Positions 55,996 to 64,000 of a stretch of 64,000 nt of DNA are shown one piece after another. A program made the translations under genes and the position numbers. The DNA is taken from assembly GCA_018417955.1 (NCBI GenBank), contig JACTVC010000009.1:868001-932000 (forward strand). The letters run 5' to 3'. The notes beneath the pieces were generated by a model that saw nothing but the letters and a program-made list of their open reading frames with translations, did no database searches and had not been told where the DNA came from. The stretch is from Laccaria trichodermophora (lineage: Eukaryota > Basidiomycota > Agaricomycetes > Agaricales > Hydnangiaceae). Every line of letters starts with the position of its first letter. The stretch's first letter is position 1.

Positions 55996-57183
55996 ATGTC
56001 GGGGGACGACGAATCTAGTGGCTGGCAACTAACCGAATCAGACCCAGGTGTCTTTACGTACGTTTTTCTCTGCTCTACTCTTCTTTTCCGTCAAAAGGTG
56101 GTTAGCATTCATCGTTGATACAACAGGGAGCTGCTAAAGTCCTTGGGTGTCCCTCTCATTGTAGATGATTTGTATTCCCTTGATTCCGACTCATTATCCG
56201 CCCTACAACCACTACATGCTCTGATTTTCCTGTTCAAATGGATCCCCACCTCCTCAGACCGTTCTGATGGCAACTACGACCCAGAATTTCCAGGATTTTT
56301 TGCGCATCAAGTCGTGAACAACGCATGCGCTACCTTGGCTGTACTAAATGCACTTGGCAACATCCCTTCCTTGCCTATGGGACCTCAACTTGCAGAACTC
56401 ATGTCCTTTACGAATGGAATGGATCCTCAGACGCGTGGTTTAGTAGTCACGAGTGCAGACTGGCTTCGCCAAGCCCATAACACACTTTCTCCACCAAGTG
56501 CGGTCTCACTGGATGGACTTGGACTTCCGAGAAAGAGCGAGGACGCATATCACTTTGTGGTGTACTTGCCCGTAATGGGAGCACTGTACGAGCTGGACGG
56601 CTTGAAACCGCATGCAGTGAGGCACGCTCCTTTTAGTCAGGAGGGTGAGGGCTGGCTCAAAACAGCTCGGTTAGTCCACCTCACTGCTCCAGTTCATCAT
56701 CTAACATCATCCCTGCACAGCGAAGTTATCGGAGCACGCATAAATACCTACCCAGCCGGTGCAGTGCGGTTAAAGAGTTATGTTAATTTGCTACGACACT
56801 CAAACTTTTTCATAGCTCGAGTTTAGTCTTCTTCCTCTGCGAGAGGACCCTTTGCCTACACTTCAATCCCAACTACAACAATATCAGACTGCTGGTCATT
56901 CGGAAGCTGCATCCGAAGTTATGGCAAGAATATCCAATGAAAACTCAAAACGAGAACGCTGGGCAGTAAGCATCCCTTTAGTATATTATCTTTAACCTGC
57001 TTTTCTGACCCCTTTTAGTTTGAGAACAGCCTTCGCCGTCACAACCATATGGGCCTCGTGCATGCATTATTGGTTGCACTAGCTAAAAGCGGCAAATTAG
57101 TGAAAGCAGAGGAGGATGCAAAGAAAATCATGTCTGAGCGTATCGAGAAGAGGAAAGCAGCGGGTGACATGGACGAAGATTAG
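55996..57183 (+). CDS. Ubiquitin C-terminal hydrolase UCH37 (UCHL5) type
   Basis: A cysteine deubiquitinase of peptidase family C12 that can associate with the proteasome. It begins MSGDDESSGWQLTESDPGVF, then after an intron ELLKSLGVPLIVDDLYSLDS. The active site is FFAHQVVNNACATLAVLNAL (oxyanion Gln and nucleophile Cys), AYHFVVYLPVMGALYELDGL (His and Asp). A further intron (donor GTGCGG) joins INTYPAGA to LEFSLLPLREDP. The UCH37-specific C-terminal helix region is RWAFENSLRRHNHMGLVHAL and ALAKSGKLVKAEEDAKKIMS, the proteasome-binding part, ending AAGDMDED. All catalytic residues are present. Confidence 0.88.
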
Positions 57184-57404
57184 ATGCACATTTTCGAAAG
57201 AATGATCTTATCTATGTTTATTCTTATCAATCATTGTGCCTTGCCTGCTTTAGCTTGAGTTTGGCTGAAGTTCTGTGGAATGCACTTTGCAGGGTCGACG
57301 ACCGGCAACCGCCAGTTGAAAGTCCATCCTCTACTCGAACTATACCCTCAATTGGCCGTCATCCATTCATATACCCTCGATACCACACCTATCGATATCC
57401 AACG

Positions 57405-60400
57405 ATGACCTTGAAGAATAACCCTTCACCGAAGACCTCTCGCGCACCACCCTCTTCTAACCCTCACCATCCCATTGCACGACAGTCCTCAGGAACATCC
57501 CACAAGGTCGACACACCAAACCGCTCCATACCCCAACAAGCAGCCCCAAAAACCGCAGAAAATGGAGACGACGCGACCTGGGGTGCTAATTTCTGGGTCA
57601 CCTTGGTCGATCCACAGGTTTTTATAGCTCGATTTTTCTGTGCTGTCTCATTAACACCAATGAAATAGACCCAAACTTCTTTTTTTGCCTGCCCTGCCAC
57701 TGGACAAGTCAGCTGGGATCCACCTGTTGGGAACTTTGTGTGGGTTCACGTTGTTCATTTTGCGACGCAATACGTCATTTAAAAAAACCGCAGATTACCC
57801 CCGAGTACCGAAGGAGAGTGGTGGGAATTGAGTGATGATTCTCGGGGTGGTCTGTCATACTATTACCAGACGAAAACCGGCGAAACTGTTTGGGAGCGTC
57901 CTTCAGGTTTTGTGATACCCCTAGGCATTATACAAGTGAGTTCGGACAGTCTAAATTAGTGCGGCGAGTTTGACTTGCATTAGAATACGGCTCTTGGTCG
58001 CAGATTATCGCAGACAACCTTTGACCGGTTTTCCAAACGAATATCAGCAAACCTCGAGAGACCAGTGAGTGGAGAAGCTTCGAATAACCATTCTTCCTTG
58101 TAAAGATATTTCAGGAGCCGTTGAAGGATACCTTACAGCTACGGTCCCCATCGAATCGCCCAGCTCTAGAAAATAATAGCAACCGCAAATCCGTCGCACG
58201 ATCCACCTCTGGCGGCGATCTATTTTCGCATGGGACAGAAAGTGTCCAGAATGGGACAAATCGATTTCACACCGTCGGTTCCCAGTTGACACCTATACCA
58301 GGTTCTCCTTATGCAACAGATCGTTCTGCGCCGTCCTCGCCTTCATCTTCTAAGAAATCTATAGCAAGTCTTGCTAACGATGCTAACGGGGAGACATCGC
58401 CATCCAAAAAAAAAGACAGCCCAAACGGGAAAGCTCGCCCAACCGACAGCTTATATCCTTCCGATTACAATGGTCGGGTTCGTTCAAAGTCATCGTCATA
58501 TACATCACATCGCCCACAGCAACCTCAAAGTCTCCACGCTGCACTTGAGATGATTTCAACGTCACATTCAGATAGTGGTCACACCTCCCAACTAAGGAGC
58601 CTCAATGTCGCATCCAGTATCAGTGATTCGAGTATGGCTTACGGACAAGTTCACTCAGGCGATGACAGTCCTTCAACCCATTCTAGGAGCAGAGGCAAGC
58701 GTGATTTTCCTCCTTCGCCCCAGCGGCCCATTCCATCCGTTCCACAACGAGTCCCAACAGTCGGAGGAAAGGGAATTAGTAGTCCCATTATGAACCATGG
58801 TGTGTATAATATTATGACTACAACGCTACTTCTTAATGTCTTTCAGCCGCAACATTGGAACTGAGCCCTGTGAAGAATCGTGCCACAGGCCAACCAATTC
58901 TAGTCGAACCGATAATGCACCCATCGACGTCAAATTTGTCGACCGCAACGCTGAACACGGGGTACGCAAATGTTCATCTTCGTTTCACCACTATGAATTA
59001 TATTTTGGATTTAGAACTTACCCGATATTACCGTCTGCCTTGGCTATGGACATTCAGCAGTTTTCAGAGTCTGACTATGCTAAGCAGTACTTTTCTACTC
59101 ACCGGAGCGGCTTCATTTTCAGGCGAAGAGTCCCAGTTGCGCAGCTCATGGCTTGGCAGAAGGTGATGAACAACGCATACTTTATCTTCAACTTACTCTT
59201 ATCTGACTTAGGCTCCACTAACGTCTCCCCTGCTTGTGCTGAATCGGACTCTCCACAAAGATGCAGTTAAAGTTTTCAAGGTCATCCAGCATATCATGGG
59301 AGATCGAGAACGGGAAAAGTCTATTAATATTCGTCTGCCACACGATGGTCACCTCTCGGCGGTTGCTTCCTTTAACTCGTCCACGACTTCTTTATCTGGT
59401 AACTCCTTTGGAATATTGGAAGAAGAACGCTGGGTTCTAAGTGAGGGTCTTACGCATGGCGAACTCAGAGACGAGATTTATTGTCAATTGATGAAACAGC
59501 TGACAACAAACCTGAATACGTGAGTGGACTTCAGGCTGTTCACTCCCGCTCATTAAGTTTGTTTGTTTTTTGGCAGGGAAAGTATATTCAAAGGATGGCA
59601 ACTGCTTTGCGTCCTCCTCATCACCTTTCCGCCCTCAAAAAACTTTGAAACATACCTTCATGCTTTCATACAAAATCATACCACCTATCAAGAAAGCCGT
59701 GTGGATGTGATGGCCAAGTATTGTTTGCGACGTCTAGCGTCAATTTCAATGAAAGGCCCGCGTGGCAAGCCTCCATCTATTGCCGAGATCGAGACGGCTT
59801 CGGTAAATTCATTTTATTCCCATACATCCCGCTTTCCAACGGTCGTTTTAGGATGCTGCCTTCAATCCATCAACATTCGGAGAATCTTTGGACGCCATTA
59901 TCAGGCTTCAAGAAAGGAATTATCCTCACCAAAAAGTTCCTATCATTTTACCCTTCCTTGCTGATGGGATTCTTGCCCTTGGTGGTCCCAGGTCGGAAGG
60001 AATCTTTCGTGTTCCTGGTGACAACGACTCAGTTTCCGAACTAAAATTACGGATCGACCGCGGCTATTATACATTAGACGCCGTCGACGATCCGCATGTT
60101 CTTGCGTCGTTGATGAAACTCTGGTTGCGCGAGCTCTGCGATCCCCTTGTCCCAAGTGAAATGTACAACGAATGTATTCAGCATTCTAGGGATCATCTTG
60201 CCTGTATCCGCATCGTGGAACGGCTTCCAACCATCAACCGTCGCGTCGTTCTTTTTGTTATTAGTTTCTTGCAACTGTTCCTTGAAGAACGAACCCAGAG
60301 TATTACCAAGATGACACCCGCGAACTTGGCATTGGTCATGGCGCCCAATTTATTGCGTTGTAGTTCAGACGCAATGTCTGTCGTGTTCACAAACGCCCAG

Positions 60401-60604
60401 TGAGTGGTACGCGTTTAGTCGTCAAACGGGAACTTACAAGTTGCCCGTTACAGATACGAGCAAATATTTGTCTATAATCTTCTTCTACATCTAAGATGTG
60501 ATGAGATTGACACCGATTATCAACCTGCACACGGTTTGGGGGCTGTTCCGAGCGTGCCTACACAGAAGACGAATCGCACCCGTTCCCGGCGGCCTAATCC
60601 TTAA
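57405..60604 (+). CDS. WW-MyTH4-RhoGAP protein
   Basis: A Rho GTPase-activating protein with the domain order of animal ARHGAP39/Vilse. MTLKNNPSPKTSRAPPSSNP is followed by two WW domains, the first degenerate (WVTLVDPQTQTSFFACPATG and QVSWDPPVGNF) and the second clear (WWELSDDSRGGLSYYYQTKT and GETVWERPSGF). A long Ser-rich linker follows. MyTH4 comprises TLHKDAVKVFKVIQHIMGDR, GLTHGELRDEIYCQLMKQLT, GWQLLCVLLITFPPSKNFET and YLHAFIQNHTTYQ. RhoGAP has GPRSEGIFRVPGDNDSVSEL (arginine finger in GIFR), VASLMKLWLREL-like DDPHVLASLMKLWLRELCDP and KMTPANLALVMAPNLLRC. It ends TNRTRSRRPNP. More than ten introns. The Rho2-type GTPase at 16.2 kb is a plausible but untested target. Confidence 0.85.
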
Positions 60605-60948
60605 CAACGTAGCCCTCTTGCAACCCTGGAAGCGGCGATTTTATGAAATACTTTCATGTAATATAACTGCGGGGACGGATCTCTCATTAGGACTAGTGTA
60701 TTTGCTTAATAAATTTCACTCGCATTTCAAGATTTGTATTCCGCCAAAGTTGCCATCAAAGAGGGGGTGGATAGGATATACGTTTGTTTATATGGTGCAT
60801 CGAGGGTCACCTGTCAACCTTAGTCTCGCCTAGATGTGGATGGAGTTACATTATAACAATTGTAACAAAGTGTGATGTGGAGGGCTATGATGGCGATCTC
60901 GCCACTGAGCAACCTTGCTTCGTCCTGTATGGTTGTGTCGGTTGACAT
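60605..60948. other. Intergenic between convergent genes
   Basis: A 344-bp 3'-to-3' spacer. No gene or element recognised. Confidence 0.4.
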
Positions 60949-62029
60949 TTACCTCTCCTTGGCGGGAGGTGCATCCCAGCTATCGAACACATAGCTAGCA
61001 TCCTTCCCTTCAGAACCTTGATTCTTCCAAGCATCCCACATTGGTTGCCCCCGTTTGGAGGTGCTTTCTGGTCGAGCCCGTGGCATCATCCGCTCAATCT
61101 CAGCGAGGGTCGATCCAATTTCGCTCCCTGGGTTATGGTCCGGCCAAATATTTTCCGTACCAACATCTTTCCACAAACCTTCTACAAGCTTGCGGGTTTG
61201 GGCATTAGTTTCCACACCATTGACAAACATTTCTTGCAATGCATCTTTCACCCCCATGAGATCTCGAAAGGAAGACCAGCGAGTTTGGATGAGTTCATTG
61301 TACGCCTGTGTTGAGCATCCAAAGACGTACGACAAGATAGACAGGTGTCGGGCATGATCGAAAATAGCTAGAGCGAGGTGCGGATTGTGATACCTGTCAC
61401 GGAACTGGCGAACGAGGAGCGCAATTATGGTGGGATATGTAGGAGGTTGTTGAATGGCTTCATCGCTCCCTGACAAAACCGCTTCAAGGTATTGTCGGAA
61501 TTCCCCAAAAACTTTGTCGTTGGCCCATTCCAGCAACTCCTGATCAGTCGAGCAGAGATCCATTTCTTCCTTCTTGCGATCAAGCATATCTTCCGCCTCG
61601 GTGGACCACTTCATCTTCTTTGAGTGCCTCCTTAGCTTTTTGAAAAGATCATCGACTTTATTTGGCCGGTCTGGAGAGCGCTCAGATGACGCCTCGGCGT
61701 CATTGGACGAGTCGAAAACCATGTCAATCATGCTCTCAAAAGCCTTCATTTCACGCGCTGTCATAGACTGCTTGGGGTTGCGAGGGGCTAACGGACGCTT
61801 CAAACCGCTGGGAGTTGCATTCTCGAGGTCTTTGAACAGGTGGTCCCATGAGGACTGGCCAGAAGCAACAGCATAAGGGTTCTTCGACCTATTGCATACT
61901 AAACGCAAGTCAAGTAAACAAATAATGGAGAACTGACGTTGTACTAATGCTCCTCCGACACGGCAGATATGTAACTCGTTTAGCTGGACTCTGACCCCGT
62001 TTTCTTACGACTAATTTTTTCTCAATCAT
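60949..62029 (-). CDS. Mtf2-like mitochondrial protein
   Basis: Resembles the C-terminal domain of yeast MTF2/NAM1, which couples mitochondrial transcription with translation. The main frame begins at a Leu codon, so an upstream exon is needed. MIEKKLVVRKRGQSPAKRVT with RRSISTT, joined by an intron ending at CAATAG, gives a typical mitochondrial presequence in phase with SKNPYAVASGQSSWDHLFKD. The body contains MTAREMKAFESMIDMVFDSS, WANDKVFGEFRQYLEAVLSG, YPTIIALLVRQFRDRYHNPH, LALAIFDHARHLSILSYVFG, CSTQAYNELIQTRWSSFRDL and GVKDALQEMFVNGVETNAQT. The C-terminus is SYVFDSWDAPPAKER. The start exon is inferred. Confidence 0.75.
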
Positions 62030-62171
62030 AAACACGGCAAACGAAGGTGTAACTCACACGTCCGCAAGAAAGTGGCTTGTGATCTGGTGCATGTTCTCTG
62101 CATCGTCGAATGAGGAAGGGTAATGCGGTGGTATGTGAGCTTGAAGAAAACAGGTGCACACAGAATTCTAA

Positions 62172-62428
62172 ATGGAGCCACAAACTCAAACGCAGTATAA
62201 AGACTGCTTATCCTGTCGCATCATCGGGGCTGGTACTCTCTCTGGCGTTGGGTCATACGCAATATGGCAGGCTCGAGCAACGGCGCCTGGATCTCCTGGA
62301 CAAAAGAAAATGTTAGCCGGAGTGGGAGTAGGTTCGTTCGTTCCGGTCATTCCTAGAGTTATATAACTCTCAACACGATACTTCTTACAGCATTGTTGGT
62401 GGGAGGCATATTTAGATGGTTCAAGTGA
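62172..62428 (+). CDS. Small DMAC1-like (DUF4536) membrane protein
   Basis: A 66-residue protein with two hydrophobic segments. MEPQTQTQYKDCLSCRIIGA has the family's CxxCRxxG motif. GTLSGVGSYAIWQARATAPG and KKMLAGVGVG then lead, across one intron (62329-62390 region), to ALLVGGIFRWFK. It matches the distal membrane-arm assembly factor 1-like domain. Related fungal proteins are mitochondrial; the exact role is not known. It is divergent from the Mtf2-like gene with 142 bp between start codons. Confidence 0.78.
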
Positions 62429-62512
62429 CGTTTTTTTTGTTGGGCTAGAGTTAATGGGATGCTGGTAATTTCATGTATCTCAACAAGGTTTTCCGTAAAC
62501 TACTAAGTGTGA

Positions 62513-63611
62513 GTGAAGTTTGGCTTTCGCTTCTCTGAGAACGCAGACATGCCTATGAGGGATTAGTTATTAACTCCATACAAGGACCCAGCAACAGACA
62601 GACACTTACCCTCCTTTTGGTCATTGGTTGCGAATAAACCGTGGAAAAGCCGTCTCTCTAACCTCAAGCCTTCGGCAAGATTCAGCTCGTAAGCTAGGAG
62701 CATGGTGTCAAGAAAGTCAATAAACAAAGAGAAAGCGCGCACCAGCGTTCACAACTTCTTTGCCAGCTTGAACAGCAATTTGACTCTTGCTCGCGATGTC
62801 TTTCGCCATTGCCACCGCCTCCTTGACGACTTCACCCTCACCGTCTGCAACAACCCTGCTAACGATTCCCCAATTTGCGGCTTCTTGCGCAGAGACCATA
62901 CGCCCGGTTAAAACCATTTCCATGGTACGAGATTTTCCAATGACCTGCGCGAGCCTTTGGGAACCACCTCCTCCAGGGATAACACCCAGGTTGATTTCAG
63001 GCTGGCCAAATTTGGCGGTTGGAGAGGCCAGAATAATGTCGCACATCAAGGCTAATTCGCAGCCACCCCCCAGCTAAAATACTTGGTACAGCATTTATAA
63101 AGAATGACGGTAACAGCTTACCGCAAACCCGCTGACGGCCGCTATCACTGGCTTACGGAGGCTTGCAATTTCACCCCAATTCTCCAAAAACTTGTTCTTG
63201 AACACGTCTGCGACTGTTGCAGTGTGAGGACGTGTAGTCAAACTTGACTAACTAGAGAACTTGCACTGTTTATCTTTCATTTCCTTGATATCGGCACCAG
63301 CTGTTATTGTGTCAGTAATTTAGTAGGCAGCAGAACCTATTAGAAAAGAAACCTGCAAAGGCTTTTTCCGAGCCGGTTAGAACCATCGCGCCGACGGTGT
63401 CATCTTTGTCTGCTTCCTCAAGTGCTTGGTTCAACTCTTGGAATAGAGGGCTGCTCAAAGCGTTCAACGCTTTGGGCCTGTTGAGGGTAACAAGAACGAC
63501 GGAAGGCTCTGGACGCGAAACGAGGATGTAATTATATTGTCGTTGCGAGGTAGACATGAGACGGAATGGAGAAAAGTTCAATCGTGGCTTTAGAACGGAG
63601 CGAAAAGCCAT
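62513..63611 (-). CDS. Enoyl-CoA hydratase, mitochondrial ECHS1 type
   Basis: Hydrates 2-trans-enoyl-CoA to 3-hydroxyacyl-CoA in fatty-acid or branched-chain amino-acid breakdown. The first [23 protein letters not shown], gives a mitochondrial presequence; upstream codons start only at TTG. Crotonase motifs are [40 protein letters not shown] (oxyanion loop across an intron) and [40 protein letters not shown] (the second catalytic Glu), [20 protein letters not shown] and [14 protein letters not shown] follow. The final exon ends in [12 protein letters not shown]. The glutamates of both the GGCELA and PEINLG segments are present, so it should be active. Confidence 0.9.
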
Positions 63612-64000
63612 TTTGCAACAATAATCGTTCAGGTGAATAACAGACAACTCTCACTTGAGACAGGGTCCGATGTTTGATCTAGGCAAAGGTACCTCCATAA
63701 TTGTCGACATAAGTAGAATAATAAATCTATTGTGCATCCCAAAAACATTGATTTACAAAATTTCAAACTGATAAACAATAAGAACATCAGCCATATTGAC
63801 TGGCCAAATCCATTATTTGATCCTTTAACATATTCTTCAGCTGAGTGGTGTTGCCATGGCTACCAAGACTATTTCTTGAAGAAATTCTTTAAATATGTAA
63901 ATTGAATGTGGTTGATGCTCTTATTGTTCTTCATTTTGTGATTTTGAGAATCAATGTGTTCAGTATGCACATTCGCTGCATTATTTTACAAGTGGCCACA
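63612..64000. other. Intergenic at the window edge
   Basis: AT-rich 389 bp upstream of the enoyl-CoA hydratase. No gene, repeat or RNA recognised. Confidence 0.4.

Noticed and set aside
57234..57404. Upstream start of the RhoGAP protein at 57234
   Set aside because: The extension contains no conserved sequence and lies in the promoter region; MTLKNNPSP at 57405 is preferred, though an earlier start is not excluded.

Overview
The window looks like nuclear DNA of a mushroom-type basidiomycete (Agaricomycetes). Genes are dense on both strands and split by many short introns (about 45-65 nt, GTRNGT...YAG). The gene set is typical of that group: a large divergent G-alpha, a combined C2H2/Zn2Cys6 regulator, a fumarate reductase fused to cytochrome b5, a WW-MyTH4-RhoGAP protein and a DUF218 membrane protein. 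Coordinates given for genes run from start codon to stop codon and include introns; exon joins were worked out by eye.

Layout. 1-1.5 kb: a non-autonomous hAT-like transposon with perfect 15-bp terminal inverted repeats and an 8-bp target duplication. 2-4.1 kb: aromatic amino acid decarboxylase. 4.3-12.2 kb: PEX1 and an ankyrin-repeat protein, both minus. 12.3-17.3 kb: LEU5-type mitochondrial carrier, HOP2, CBP3 and a Rho2-type GTPase. 17.9-18.9 kb: a decayed gene. 19-23.3 kb: ISA2 and SPP2 on a very short shared promoter, then a coiled-coil protein. 23.3-25.7 kb: gene-poor, with a tandemly duplicated exon-like unit.

25.7-31.6 kb is the most interesting part. A young Ty1/copia element (5,296 bp, two LTRs of 163 bp with no difference seen by eye, 5-bp target duplication GCTTT) sits inside the first exon of a host gene for a serine-rich single-pass membrane protein and splits it. 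The pol part of the element appears to contain two spliceosomal introns. The gag-pro/integrase junction carries a -1 slippery heptamer, a UAAUG stop-start and a possible third intron. Unspliced RNA would give Gag-Pro only, while spliced RNA would give the long Gag-Pol protein.

31.8-44.3 kb: divergent G-alpha (catalytic Gln replaced by Ala), an LEA-like mitochondrial protein, nicotinamide riboside kinase, a fumarate reductase-cytochrome b5 protein that seems to lack its ATGG segment, an M19 dipeptidase, the SAM-domain RNA-binding protein VTS1 and a small membrane protein. 44.4-52.5 kb: a CECR5-type HAD protein with micro-exons, a C2H2+Zn2Cys6 regulator, a DUF218 protein and a second, apparently shortened Zn2Cys6 regulator. 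53.6-63.6 kb: a triose-phosphate/nucleotide-sugar-type transporter, MED31, UCH37, a WW-MyTH4-RhoGAP protein, an Mtf2-like mitochondrial protein, a small DMAC1-like membrane protein and mitochondrial enoyl-CoA hydratase.

Most genes are unrelated housekeeping neighbours. Two loose themes can be seen: mitochondrial biogenesis and metabolism (LEU5, CBP3, ISA2, Mtf2-like, DMAC1-like, ECHS1) and small-GTPase/G-protein signalling (Rho2, RhoGAP, G-alpha). No tRNA, rRNA, CRISPR array or clear secondary-metabolite cluster was recognised.
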